From: Candidatus Dadabacteria bacterium UBA2774
Lineage (GTDB): Bacteria > Desulfobacterota_D > UBA1144 > Nemesobacterales > UBA2774
Length of the DNA stretch: 11,030 nt
Assembly: GCA_002352485.1 (NCBI GenBank)
Contig: DEIM01000240.1
Location: 1-11,030, forward strand
Direction of reading: 5' to 3'
A model generated the notes under the pieces. The model was not told the DNA's origin. It saw only the letters and a list, made by a program, of their open reading frames with translations, and made no database searches. The position numbers and the translations under genes were made by a program. Position 1 is the first letter of the stretch. The number at the start of each line of letters is the position of its first letter. Below are positions 1 through 7,022 of this stretch, piece by piece.

Positions 1-980
1 TTGGGGAATACGTAAAAAGCGCCCTGAGGGCTGAAACAGCTTATCCCGGGGATTCTGTTTAGTCTCTCAACTATGTAGTTTTTCCTCTCCTCAAACTCCC
101 CGGTGCGTCTGACAATTTCGTCATGGGGACCGCTGAATGCTGCAATTGCCGCCCACTGTGCAATAGATGTGGGGTTCGAAGTGGACTGCCCCTGTAGCTT
201 AGACATAGCGCTAATCACTTCCTTATCTCCCGCCGCGTAGCCGATCCTCCAGCCTGTCATCGAGTATGTTTTTGAAACTCCGTTCACAAGAATTGTGGAC
301 TTCTTTATGTCTTCTCCGAGCGCTGCTACGGGAGTGTGCTTAAGCCCGTTATACAGTATCTTCTCGTAAATCTCGTCTGAAATGATTACGATACCCGCGT
401 CCATTGCAACCTGGACAATTGCTCTTAGCTCTTCCTCATTGTATGTAGCCCCCGTGGGGTTTGAGGGATAGTTTAGGATGAGCGCTTTGGTGCTCGAGTT
501 TATATGCTTTTTTAGCTCGTTCGGGTCTATCTTAAAACCGTTTTCCTCACTTGTCTCGAGTATTACGGGAGTGCCTTCGGCAAGAGTTATCTGCTCGGGA
601 TAGGATACCCAGTAGGGAGCAGGCACTATGACCTCGTCCCCTGAGTCTACAAGAACCTGAATCAGGTTATAAAGAGAGTGCTTGGCTCCGATGGATACAA
701 TTATCTCTGATCTTTCGTACTCAAGACCGTGGTCTTCTCTTAGTCTTCCGATAATGGAGTCCTTAAGCTCGTCTATACCACCTACCGCTGTGTATTTGGT
801 AAGTCCTTCCCGTATGGCTTTAATGGCCTCTTCTTTTACGTGCTCGGGGCTGTCGAAATCGGGTTCTCCCGCCCCGAATCCTATAACATCTACGCCCTGT
901 GATTTCAGCTCCTTAGCTTTTGCTGTAATCGTGAGTGTCGCGGAAGGTTTTAGCCGCCTGGCGCGTGTTGATAATTTCAT
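1..980 (-). CDS. Aspartate aminotransferase-like class I/II aminotransferase (C-terminus beyond window)
   Basis: PLP-dependent cytosolic aminotransferase of fold type I, most like the AspB/class Ib aspartate aminotransferases that exchange amino groups between aspartate and 2-oxoglutarate. I read 326 codons from the ATG at 978-980; the usual length is about 390-400, so roughly the last 70 residues lie left of base 1. The N-terminus (MKLSTRARRLKPSATLTI, then GFGAGEPDF) is the family signature. A YPSNPTGA stretch gives the PLP/substrate-contacting Asn, and the SKTYSMTGWRIGY segment carries the Schiff-base lysine near residue 237. A strong Shine-Dalgarno AGGAGGA (991-997, minus strand) overlaps the TAG stop of coaD, so the gene is co-transcribed and probably translationally coupled with coaD. 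Substrate specificity (aspartate, prephenate or another acceptor) cannot be fixed from this sequence. Confidence 0.93.
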   Translation of the reverse strand, partial: MKLSTRARRLKPSATLTITAKAKELKSQGVDVIGFGAGEPDFDSPEHVKEEAIKAIREGLTKYTAVGGIDELKDSIIGRLREDHGLEYERSEIIVSIGAKHSLYNLIQVLVDSGDEVIVPAPYWVSYPEQITLAEGTPVILETSEENGFKIDPNELKKHINSSTKALILNYPSNPTGATYNEEELRAIVQVAMDAGIVIISDEIYEKILYNGLKHTPVAALGEDIKKSTILVNGVSKTYSMTGWRIGYAAGDKEVISAMSKLQGQSTSNPTSIAQWAAIAAFSGPHDEIVRRTGEFEERKNYIVERLNRIPGISCFSPQGAFYVFP

Positions 981-995
981 GTGTTGGAACTCCTC

Positions 996-1481
996 CTAGC
1001 TATTTAACAGTTTGTCTCTGAGTTTACTTTCTACAATATCCGGGACCATATGAGACGCCGATCCGTTAAGGGAAACGACCTCTTTAATCACTGATGAGCT
1101 TATGTGAGAGAATTCGCTGTCCGTGACCATAAAGACGGTTTCAACTTCGTTGTTAAGCGTTTTATTGGCAAGCGCCATTTGAAGCTCGTACTCAAAATCA
1201 GATACGGTTCTCATGCCGCGGAGCACAACATTGGTCCCGCGCTTAACGACGTAATCTACAAGGAGACCTTCAAAGCTGTCGACCTCGACATCTTTTCGCC
1301 CCTCGAATAATGTTTGCAGAATCTGAACCCTCTCTTCAAGCGTAAAGATAGTGTTTTTGGATTTGTTATGTGCGACTGCAACAATCACTTTGTCAAAGAC
1401 TTTTATGCCCCGGTCTATGATATTCATGTGGCCTCTTGTAAAAGGATCAAACGATCCGGGGTAAACGGCAACTTTACTCAC
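996..1481 (-). CDS. coaD: Phosphopantetheine adenylyltransferase
   Basis: Transfers AMP from ATP to 4'-phosphopantetheine to give dephospho-CoA, the penultimate step of coenzyme A synthesis; cytosolic, normally a hexamer. The protein is 161 residues, the standard bacterial CoaD length. The nucleotidyltransferase T/HxGH motif is at residues 15-18 (TRGH) after the conserved YPGSFDPF. The LRGMRTVSDFEYE block, which binds substrate, is in the middle, and the ISSSVIKEV signature of the ATP site is near residue 127. The start is GTG at 1479-1481, with an AGAGGTG Shine-Dalgarno a few bases upstream. It overlaps the last 8 bases of rsmD (1474-1481), so the two are very likely translationally coupled. 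rsmD-coaD adjacency is common in bacteria. Confidence 0.97.
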   Translation of the reverse strand: MSKVAVYPGSFDPFTRGHMNIIDRGIKVFDKVIVAVAHNKSKNTIFTLEERVQILQTLFEGRKDVEVDSFEGLLVDYVVKRGTNVVLRGMRTVSDFEYELQMALANKTLNNEVETVFMVTDSEFSHISSSVIKEVVSLNGSASHMVPDIVESKLRDKLLNS

Positions 1482-2031
1482 TTGACACCTCTTTTGTAAA
1501 ATAACTTACATGTGTTCCGCCAAAGGGTTTGGTGAACCTGCTAAAACCCGCGGGAGAATCCTCAATCTTATGGTCATGCTCTATAATGAGGATACCTAAC
1601 TCCCGGAGCAATTCGCCTGCATTTTCAACGAAATCACTTACTTTCATGGTCTTGTATAGCTCATATGGTGGATCAACGAAAATGAGGTCATAGCTCTCGT
1701 TATGTCTTTTTAGCTTCCTGAGAGCGTTTTCATAATCTGAGCAGAGGAGCTCCGCACTACCGAGGAATCCGCACAATGTAAGGTTCTCGGTCAGCACCTT
1801 GAAAGCGGCCGGGTCTTTTTCAATAAAAGTCACATGCCCGGTATCTCTGCTGAGAGACTCGATCCCGAGGCTTCCGGAGCCTGAAAATACATCGAGCACC
1901 CTGAGGCCGCTAATATCGCCCAGTCTGTCAAAAATCGATTTCTTTACACGGCTTGTCGGGGGCCTGACTTTGCTCCCTTTCGGGACCTTAAGCTTCCTGC
2001 CCTTTTGCGAGCCTGTTAGCACTTGCAACAT
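1474..2031 (-). CDS. rsmD: 16S rRNA (guanine966-N2)-methyltransferase
   Basis: SAM-dependent Rossmann-fold enzyme that methylates N2 of G966 in helix 31 of 16S rRNA during 30S assembly. From the ATG at 2029-2031 it has 185 residues (E. coli RsmD has 198). Visible: the opening MLQVLTGSQKGRKL, the RPPTSRVKKSIFDRL motif at about 24-37, the SAM-binding LDVFSGSGSLGIE at about 46-58 and the catalytic DPPY at 120-123. An in-frame ATG at 2088 would add 19 residues (MPFQKGF...) unlike any RsmD start I know. I chose 2031 because family members begin just before the GxxKGRKL segment and because a -35/-10 pair lies inside those 19 codons (2042-2069). Neither start has a clear Shine-Dalgarno. First gene of the rsmD-coaD-aminotransferase operon. 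Identity is firm; the start is likely but not certain. Confidence 0.93.
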   Translation of the reverse strand: MLQVLTGSQKGRKLKVPKGSKVRPPTSRVKKSIFDRLGDISGLRVLDVFSGSGSLGIESLSRDTGHVTFIEKDPAAFKVLTENLTLCGFLGSAELLCSDYENALRKLKRHNESYDLIFVDPPYELYKTMKVSDFVENAGELLRELGILIIEHDHKIEDSPAGFSRFTKPFGGTHVSYFTKEVSSE

Positions 2032-2041
2032 AAGGTTTGAT

Positions 2042-2069
2042 ATACTACCATAGGGTCTATTTTTGGCAA
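2042..2069 (-). promoter_or_regulatory. Candidate sigma70-type promoter of rsmD
   Basis: On the minus strand TTGCCA (2064-2069) is followed after 16 bases by TAGTAT (2042-2047). The -10 ends 10 bases before the ATG at 2031, so transcription would begin about 4-5 bases from the start codon, giving a nearly leaderless mRNA; no Shine-Dalgarno is present. A perfect TATAAT on the same strand at 2119-2124 lacks a good -35 and would fit the longer reading frame from 2088; it is the main alternative. Confidence 0.5.
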
Positions 2070-2145
2070 AACCCTTTTGAAAGGGCATATATACTGAGCC
2101 TAGCGCTATAACTAGAGGATTATATGTTCAAACGGAAAAACAGCT

Positions 2146-2175
2146 TTGTTTAGCTCTAATTATCGGTTTTAATAT
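2146..2175 (+). promoter_or_regulatory. Candidate promoter of the PA2779-like/C39/TPR module
   Basis: TTGTTT (2146-2151) and TAATAT (2170-2175) are separated by 18 bases, in the divergent gap between rsmD and the 2216 gene. Transcription starting near 2182 would give a leader of about 34 bases, containing the strong Shine-Dalgarno GAGGAGGA at 2203-2210. This is a conventional leader, unlike the rsmD, fmt and trpF starts. The gap also holds the 8-base palindrome TAGCGCTA (2101-2108), of unknown meaning. Confidence 0.5.
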
Positions 2176-2215
2176 ATGCTAGAGTTAAGTAAAGACCCAA
2201 GAGAGGAGGACGGAT

Positions 2216-2620
2216 ATGAACCGTTTAACACTGAGAAAATTCAATCTTTCGATAATTTTTCTGATCCTATTTACCTTTACGCCGGTAGCGCTCATTCAAA
2301 GCACCGCCCAGGCCGCTATGGTCGATTCACAGATGATAGAGGAAGGACAAAACGCATCTACGCTCAGGGAAATAAACGAGAAGAAAGTAAGACGCGCGCT
2401 CGAGAACAAAATAGTCGCTGAGAAGCTTAAAAGTCACGGGCTTACGGCTGAAGAGGTATCGAATAAAATCGCTTCAATGTCAGACGAGCAGGTACACCAG
2501 ATAGCCTCTCTTTCAGACCGTATACCGGCTGGCGGCGACGGCGCTACGGGCGTAATTATTGCTATACTTGTGATCGTTGCCCTGGTTCTATTAATCGTGT
2601 TTCTCTGGAAAAGAGTCTAG
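2216..2620 (+). CDS. PA2779-like small exported protein with C-terminal Gly-Gly/transmembrane tail
   Basis: 134-residue protein resembling the PA2779 family (uncharacterised; DUF6627 as I recall it). Residues 1-33 form a signal peptide: basic start, a hydrophobic core at about 11-27 and a probable AQA|AM cleavage site after residue 33. Residues 37-102 are charged and helical, with the family-like pattern of a short acidic/basic helix, a conserved-looking HGLTAEEVSNKIASMSDEQV segment, then RIPAGGDG. Gly106-Gly107 directly precede a single membrane helix (113-131) that ends in Lys-Arg. Topology would be a periplasmic helical domain tethered by its C-terminus to the inner membrane. The start at ATG 2216 is set by GAGGAGGA at 2203-2210. 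Directly downstream are a C39-like peptidase and a TPR lipoprotein; the family is typically found beside PA2778-type peptidases. Function is unknown. It could be the peptidase's substrate or its membrane partner, which is inference. Confidence 0.85.
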   Translation: MNRLTLRKFNLSIIFLILFTFTPVALIQSTAQAAMVDSQMIEEGQNASTLREINEKKVRRALENKIVAEKLKSHGLTAEEVSNKIASMSDEQVHQIASLSDRIPAGGDGATGVIIAILVIVALVLLIVFLWKRV

Positions 2621-2650
2621 GGTAGCCGAAAAAAGTATTCCACAGTATAA

Positions 2651-3205
2651 ATGCTCAAAAATTCCCGATTATTACTGGTTTGGGTTCTGTGTCTCACCTG
2701 CTTCTATGGTTGTACGCAAAAGGATTACAATACCCAGAGTACTGCGCCCGCAGACTCGGTATTTGTAATTGAGAACGTCCCCTTCATTAAGCAAAAAGAC
2801 GAATTTTGCGGTCCGGCAGCGATGGCATCGGTGATGGCTCATTACGGAAACACGCTCAGTCAAGACCAGGTGGCAGAGGTAGTGTATACGCCTGCGCTAA
2901 ACGGGGCGCTAATCTCGGATATGGAAAATTTCGCCCGAGACAAGGGATTTCAATCAAAAACGGAAAACGGGAACCTCGAGAAGCTAAAAACCCTTATAGA
3001 CGAAGGCGCGCCCGTTATACTCCTTGTGGACAGGGGCAAGTGGCGTGTAAGCATACCACACTACTACGTTGTTTACGGATACTCAAGCACAAGGAATACC
3101 TTTATCTTACATACAGGCTTTGAGGAGGGCCAGGAAATAGAGTCCTCAAAGCTTGACTCGGAGTGGGAGAAAATGAACAGGCTCATGCTGGTGATTGAAA
3201 AGTGA
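2651..3205 (+). CDS. PA2778-like C39-family cysteine peptidase, probable lipoprotein
   Basis: 184 residues. The N-terminus (LLLVWVLCLTCFYGC) looks like a lipoprotein signal with Cys21 as the lipidated residue, although the -3 position is Phe rather than Leu, so this is somewhat loose. The rest is one papain-like C39 domain: oxyanion Gln48, catalytic Cys53 in FCGPAAMASV, His137 in IPHYYVVYGY, and Asn149 as a plausible third residue. This matches the peptidase half of the PA2778 family, but the TPR half is absent and is encoded by the next gene instead. C39 peptidases are best known for removing Gly-Gly leader peptides inside bacteriocin exporters; here there is no ABC transporter and the enzyme would act in the periplasm. 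No clear Shine-Dalgarno precedes the ATG, 30 bases after the previous stop, so translation may depend on the upstream gene. The substrate is unknown. Confidence 0.85.
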   Translation: MLKNSRLLLVWVLCLTCFYGCTQKDYNTQSTAPADSVFVIENVPFIKQKDEFCGPAAMASVMAHYGNTLSQDQVAEVVYTPALNGALISDMENFARDKGFQSKTENGNLEKLKTLIDEGAPVILLVDRGKWRVSIPHYYVVYGYSSTRNTFILHTGFEEGQEIESSKLDSEWEKMNRLMLVIEK

Positions 3206-3783
3206 AGTGCGTAATCTGCTCTATATTTATGATCACAGTAGTAATGCTCACAGGGTGCGCCGCGCTTACAGGATCACTATTTATGGAAGACCCGCTAAGC
3301 GCCGAGGAGCACAATAACCTCGGGGTGATTTATGAGAGGGACGGGAAGTACGAGCTTGCGCTAAGGGAATATTCAAGGTCAATTGAAAATGACCCGAGCC
3401 TCGTGACTCCTCTTGTGAACACCGCAAACGTGTACTACAGGCTCGGAGAATACACAAACGCCGAGAAATACTATAAGAAAGCTCTTTCTATAGACAAAAA
3501 GAACCTGGAGGCCGCCAACAACCTGGCTTCACTTAATATAGAGACAGGAGAGGGGTACGAGGAAGCGCTCGTGTATATGCTCAAGGCTACAGAGGGCACA
3601 GAGACAATTCCCCCGTATGCGCTTGATACAATGGGCGTTCTGTATATAAGAACCGGAGATATTGAGGAAGGGCGGGAATTACTTCTAAAAGCATGCATGA
3701 GTGAAGATATTCAGGAGACAACACTCACGCAGGTAAAAGAACATCTAACAGAAATCGGGGAAACGTGCAATAGCGCCAATTAA
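3202..3783 (+). CDS. TPR-repeat lipoprotein, partner of the C39-like peptidase
   Basis: 193 residues. It starts at GTG 3202-3204, and the GTGA overlap places the TGA stop of the peptidase gene (3203-3205) inside the start, a classic translational-coupling arrangement. The signal peptide ends in a clean lipobox, LTGC, with Cys19 lipidated. After a short linker come at least three tetratricopeptide-type helical hairpins: about 34-67 (NNLGVIYERDGKYELALREY), 68-101 (NTANVYYRLGEYTNAEKYYKKAL) and 102-135 (degenerate), with a further unit at about 139-170 (MGVLYIRTGDIEEGRELL). TPRs bind proteins or peptides. In PA2778-type proteins the peptidase and TPR segments are, as I recall, in one chain, so this gene plausibly supplies the docking half of a two-subunit version. 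The module probably works at the inner leaflet of the outer membrane or at the inner membrane; lipoprotein sorting cannot be judged. Confidence 0.85.
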   Translation: MKCVICSIFMITVVMLTGCAALTGSLFMEDPLSAEEHNNLGVIYERDGKYELALREYSRSIENDPSLVTPLVNTANVYYRLGEYTNAEKYYKKALSIDKKNLEAANNLASLNIETGEGYEEALVYMLKATEGTETIPPYALDTMGVLYIRTGDIEEGRELLLKACMSEDIQETTLTQVKEHLTEIGETCNSAN

Positions 3784-3785
3784 TA

Positions 3786-3803
3786 CCGGATCACGGGGTC
3801 CGG
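3786..3803. terminator. Hairpin between convergent genes
   Basis: CCGGATC, loop ACGG, GGTCCGG: a 7-base-pair stem with one G-T pair on the plus strand (a C-A mismatch in the minus-strand transcript) and a 4-base loop. It lies across the 7-base gap between the TPR gene stop (3783) and the fmt stop (3791-3793), overlapping the fmt stop. It could attenuate transcription from both sides, but neither side has a long U-tract (minus strand: only TATTAATT), so strong intrinsic termination is not assured. Confidence 0.4.
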
Positions 3804-4723
3804 CCCAGTACCGTACCCGGCTCAATCTTTCTGCCTGTAAGAAAGGATTTAGTGTCTAAGCGTTTACCACCTTCTATTTGTAGCTCTGATACTACAAGCG
3901 AGCCCTCTCCACACCCTACTTCGAGGACACCTTTTACAGAACTTAAGACTTCTCCGGGATTTCCCTTGGACAGAGCGCTCTTAGCTGAATAAATCTTTAG
4001 CATCTTGTCCCCCAAATGTGTAAAAGCCCCGGGCCATGGCAGCATACCCCGGATCAGGTTACGTATCTCTTTAGAAGGTTTATTCCAGTCGATAAGACCG
4101 TCCTCTCTCTTTAACATAGGAGCATAGCTCGCCTTAGTGTCATCCTGCTTTTCTGCCGTGAGGGTTCCTTCTTTTAAGCGTTTTATGGTCTCAATTAAAA
4201 GCTCTGCGCCTATAACGGACAGTCTTTTGGTGAGAGTCTCTCCGGTATCGTTGTCTTCAATCGGCGTCTGTTTTTTAAGGAGCATATTGCCCGTATCCAT
4301 CCCCTCGTCCATCTGCATGGTCGTAACCCCTGCCACTTTCTCTCCCCTGACAATTGCCCAGTTTATGGGCGCAGCCCCCCTGTAGCCGGGGAGAAGAGAG
4401 GCGTGCACATTGATACAGCCATGAGGTGGAAGCTCCAATAGCGATTTGGGTAGTATTTTGCCGTACGCGGTGACAACTATAAGATCGGGGTCCAAGTCAC
4501 GAATCTCTTTAAGAAACTCATCTGCTTTGACCGTATCGGGTTGGAGAACCGGGATGTTAAATTCTTCCGAAACAAGTTTTGTCGGAGTCGGTGAAAGCTT
4601 TCTTCCTCTACCCCTGGGCCTGTCGGGTTGAGATACGAGAGCTACAACGTCTTCTTTGGAATTGATAAGCGCTTTAAATGAGGCAACTGCAAACTCGGGT
4701 GTACCCATAAATATAATTCTCAT
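3791..4723 (-). CDS. fmt: Methionyl-tRNA formyltransferase
   Basis: Transfers a formyl group from 10-formyltetrahydrofolate to Met-tRNAfMet, providing the initiator tRNA. From the ATG at 4721-4723 it has 310 residues (E. coli has 315). It opens with MRIIFMGTPEFAVASF. The basic tRNA-acceptor loop PDRPRGRGRKL is at 33-43. The catalytic residues are Asn105, His107 and Asp143, in INVHASLLPGYRGAAPINW and MDEGMDTG. The C-terminal OB-like tRNA-binding domain covers about 205-310. An in-frame GTG eight codons upstream (4745-4747) is less likely, because the family starts at MRIIF and because the promoter -10 lies within those codons. It has its own promoter although the DHH gene ends only about 100 bases upstream on the same strand. 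The deformylase gene def, often adjacent, is not here. Confidence 0.97.
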   Translation of the reverse strand: MRIIFMGTPEFAVASFKALINSKEDVVALVSQPDRPRGRGRKLSPTPTKLVSEEFNIPVLQPDTVKADEFLKEIRDLDPDLIVVTAYGKILPKSLLELPPHGCINVHASLLPGYRGAAPINWAIVRGEKVAGVTTMQMDEGMDTGNMLLKKQTPIEDNDTGETLTKRLSVIGAELLIETIKRLKEGTLTAEKQDDTKASYAPMLKREDGLIDWNKPSKEIRNLIRGMLPWPGAFTHLGDKMLKIYSAKSALSKGNPGEVLSSVKGVLEVGCGEGSLVVSELQIEGGKRLDTKSFLTGRKIEPGTVLGRTP

Positions 4724-4732
4724 GACGCCTTG

Positions 4733-4761
4733 ATTATATTCTGTCACGCTCGTTTGTTCAA
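4733..4761 (-). promoter_or_regulatory. Strong candidate promoter of fmt
   Basis: On the minus strand TTGAAC (4756-4761) and a perfect TATAAT (4733-4738) are 17 bases apart, the optimal spacing. The -10 ends 9 bases before the ATG at 4723, predicting a transcript that starts only about 3 bases before the start codon. The only Shine-Dalgarno-like bases (AAGG) would lie upstream of or at the transcription start. The rest of the 4724-4826 gap shows no convincing terminator for the upstream DHH gene. Confidence 0.65.
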
Positions 4762-4826
4762 TTAATTTTGAGGAATACAGGGGAATAGTCTATTGAGATA
4801 TATACTGGAGTTACTGATGATTGAGC

Positions 4827-6155
4827 TTAATTGTTTTCTTCTTCTGCTTTCTCGGTAACGGCTTTTGTAAAAGCTTCCGTGACCCATTTTTTAATTTTGT
4901 CCTGAGAGCCTTTCCCGATCGTTTTTCTGACTTTTCCGAGAGAAATAACCGCTTTTGCTGCCGAGCGGTGACCGCCGGCGCTTCCTATCTCTCTGAATAG
5001 ATCCCTTACCAAACGACCCGCGCTCTTTACATAACCCACGTTCCTTACAGATATCACAAGATGGGAGTTAGACAATATCCCGAAAGCTACTGACCACTCA
5101 ACACCCTTTACCTGTATGCCGAAATCGGCCATCTTGGGTATCAGGTATTCCCTATCTACCCTACCCACATTAACGAAGAATATACCCTCTTTAATCCAAT
5201 GGTCCGCGAGTGCCTGTCCGAATGACTTTATTTCCTCAGGCGGCACCTCCGCGCGCTCAATGCGCCTGAGGAGTGGCAGGTTCGCATCGGGGTAGAGGAA
5301 AGTAAAAGCCTCGACGTCATCAGGGTTGGCGTCTCTAATAAGGGTAATAGTATCAGTCTTGATACCGTATAGAAGTGCGGTCGCAAGCCTTTCAGAGATT
5401 ACCATTTGAGAGGATCTGAGGTACTTGGTAAGGATAGTTGACGTGGCACCTTCTTCGGCCCTTATCTCTTTGAATTTTGCTTCATACGATCCTACCATCG
5501 GATGGTGATCAATCACCGTATCCACTTCTGGCAGCTTGTCGCCGAAAAACGTAGGCTGTACATCGACGAGCGCAATTGAGTCATATGCTTTGAGCTTGGA
5601 GTATGTAAGCGCCTTCAGATCAATATCGAGGAGCTCAATCATAGCAACGTTTTCAGGTCTTGAGATCTTCTCTCCCAAATGACCTATAATAGCCGTCTGT
5701 TTATTTCTCCTAAGTAGAGTTCTGAGCGCAAGTGCGCTTGCAATGGAGTCGGGGTCGGGGTGGTCGTGAAGCAGGATGAGCAGCTTCTTGGCATTTGCAT
5801 GCACTGCCCTCAACTCTTCCACACGGAGCTCTGTCCGGGCGAGTCTTTCTTCCCGGGATATTTCCTCTGACAGTATTTTATCAAATGCTACGTATCTAAC
5901 GGATGCAGGCGGCTCGCCGTGATCGGATCCGTTACTCACGATAAGAGGTGTCTGGGGGTAATGCACCCCGAGCTCATTTGAGAGTTTCGGGGAAAAAGTG
6001 TTGTGCTCGATCATTATTATGGTGAAATTTCCGGTTTGGTTTAGGGCTTCCTCGAGTGAGCTCACCCATATTACCTCTCCGCGCTTTGAAAAAATACCGA
6101 GCAAGAGGGAATCGAACTCACCTATAAACAGATATCTTCGTATCTCTTTCTGCAT
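4827..6155 (-). CDS. DHH/DHHA1-family phosphoesterase with N-terminal Rossmann-like domain
   Basis: 442 residues, likely cytosolic. Residues 1 to about 100 form an alpha/beta region resembling a degenerate TrkA-N/RCK-type nucleotide-binding domain (RRYLFIGEFDSLLLGIFSKRGEVIWV), lacking a full GxGxxG. Residues 101-122 look like a charged helical linker. The DHH phosphoesterase core follows: DHPDPDSIAS at 131-140 (metal ligands), LVDVQP at 196-201, the signature DHH at 216-218, and YGIKTDT at 263-269. The C-terminal DHHA1 domain carries GSAGGHRSAA at 391-400. This is the NrnA/GdpP/RecJ-like superfamily, which uses Mn2+ to hydrolyse nanoRNA, cyclic dinucleotides or pAp; which of these applies here cannot be read from the sequence. 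No GGDEF or PAS domain of GdpP type is present, and there are no membrane segments. It starts 4 bases after the trpA stop with a weak AGAGG, so it is co-transcribed with trpA. A direct link to tryptophan metabolism is not evident. Confidence 0.88.
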   Translation of the reverse strand: MQKEIRRYLFIGEFDSLLLGIFSKRGEVIWVSSLEEALNQTGNFTIIMIEHNTFSPKLSNELGVHYPQTPLIVSNGSDHGEPPASVRYVAFDKILSEEISREERLARTELRVEELRAVHANAKKLLILLHDHPDPDSIASALALRTLLRRNKQTAIIGHLGEKISRPENVAMIELLDIDLKALTYSKLKAYDSIALVDVQPTFFGDKLPEVDTVIDHHPMVGSYEAKFKEIRAEEGATSTILTKYLRSSQMVISERLATALLYGIKTDTITLIRDANPDDVEAFTFLYPDANLPLLRRIERAEVPPEEIKSFGQALADHWIKEGIFFVNVGRVDREYLIPKMADFGIQVKGVEWSVAFGILSNSHLVISVRNVGYVKSAGRLVRDLFREIGSAGGHRSAAKAVISLGKVRKTIGKGSQDKIKKWVTEAFTKAVTEKAEEENN

Positions 6156-6159
6156 TTAT

Positions 6160-6987
6160 CTACGCCTCTGACAGCGCCTCCTCGGGTGTTCCGCCGCAAG
6201 GAGCGCTTAATGAACCTACAAAGTCAGAAAGCTTCTCTAAGAGCGCGTCTTTGTCCTGGCCGTGCTTTTCAATTATTCGTACAATTGCGCTTCCCACTAT
6301 AACTGCGTCTGCGAAACTCGAAATGCTCTCCACCTGCTCCGGAGAGGATATACCGAATCCCACTCCTACCGGGAGACGGGTTGTCTTTTTTATCTCGCTG
6401 CAGAGCGAATCGAGTGAACCGTCAACTTGCGTTCTTCCACCTGTGACCCCAGTGACCGACACGAGGTACACAAAACCGCTCGCGTGCTCTGCTATTAGAT
6501 TTACTCGCTCATGAGTGCTCGTGGGGGCTAAGAGAAATATGAGATTGAGTCCGGCTTTGTCTGCATGAACTTTAAATTCCGGGGCTTCTTCGGGCGGCAG
6601 GTCCACAACCAGTACACCGTCTGCCCCTGCCTCTGCAGCATCGGAAGAGAACTTTTCCAGACCGTATGATAAAAACGGGTTATAGTATCCGAAAAGTATT
6701 ATTGGTATATCAGAATGCTTTCTAATGGATTTGACCGATTCCAGTACGCTCTTAAGAGTAGTGCCGCTTTTCAGAGCCCTTTCCGAAGCAAGCTGTATTA
6801 CAGGGCCGTCCGCCATGGGGTCTGAGAACGGTACACCGAGCTCAATAATATCAGCCCCGCTCTCCTCGAGCTTGAGCACTATATCCGGAGTCATTTCGAT
6901 TGAAGGATCGCCCGCTGTAATATAGGTTACTAAAGCGGTTCTCCCTTTATCATTAAGCTCGCGGAACTTTTTCTCTATTCTGTTCAT
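6160..6987 (-). CDS. trpA: Tryptophan synthase alpha subunit
   Basis: TIM-barrel subunit that cleaves indole-3-glycerol phosphate to indole and glyceraldehyde 3-phosphate, channelling indole to TrpB in the alpha2beta2 complex. 275 residues (typical 260-270). The catalytic Glu49 and Asp60 sit in IIELGVPFSDPMADGP at exactly the Salmonella numbering. The VYLVSVTGVTGGR segment and the GFGISSPEQV phosphate-binding stretch are intact. The C-terminus (PCGGTPEEALSEA) is a short extension. The ATG at 6985-6987 (MNRIEKKF) is the normal family start, but there is no Shine-Dalgarno before it and no consensus -10 at the close spacing seen for trpF. The 263-base gap from trpB is unusual for a pair that is normally adjacent or overlapping. 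Confidence 0.97.
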   Translation of the reverse strand: MNRIEKKFRELNDKGRTALVTYITAGDPSIEMTPDIVLKLEESGADIIELGVPFSDPMADGPVIQLASERALKSGTTLKSVLESVKSIRKHSDIPIILFGYYNPFLSYGLEKFSSDAAEAGADGVLVVDLPPEEAPEFKVHADKAGLNLIFLLAPTSTHERVNLIAEHASGFVYLVSVTGVTGGRTQVDGSLDSLCSEIKKTTRLPVGVGFGISSPEQVESISSFADAVIVGSAIVRIIEKHGQDKDALLEKLSDFVGSLSAPCGGTPEEALSEA

Positions 6988-6997
6988 GATTTTAAAT

Positions 6998-7022
6998 GGG
7001 TGATTTAGACCGGGTGATTTAG
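6998..7022 (-). repeat. 11-base tandem direct repeat before trpA
   Basis: CTAAATCACCC occurs twice exactly on the minus strand (7012-7022 and 6998-7008), separated by GGT, so with a 14-base period. The nearer copy ends 10 bases upstream of the trpA ATG, where a ribosome-binding site would be expected but is absent. It could be a protein-binding site or a local duplication; the sequence does not decide. Confidence 0.6.

Noticed and set aside
682..999. 105-codon plus-strand open frame opposite the aminotransferase
   Set aside because: Serine-rich shadow of a well-supported aminotransferase gene.
2032..2088. Longer RsmD start at ATG 2088, adding 19 residues
   Set aside because: The added residues do not look like any RsmD N-terminus, no Shine-Dalgarno precedes 2088, and a promoter fits within this stretch. 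Kept only as an alternative because a TATAAT at 2119-2124 could serve it.
2176..2421. Open frame overlapping the PA2779-like gene from ATG 2176
   Set aside because: No Shine-Dalgarno, starts inside the candidate -10 region, charged low-complexity translation; the 2216 frame has a strong Shine-Dalgarno and a signal peptide.
4724..4747. GTG start of fmt at 4745-4747
   Set aside because: Family members begin at MRIIFMGTPEF, and the perfect TATAAT of the fmt promoter lies inside these codons.
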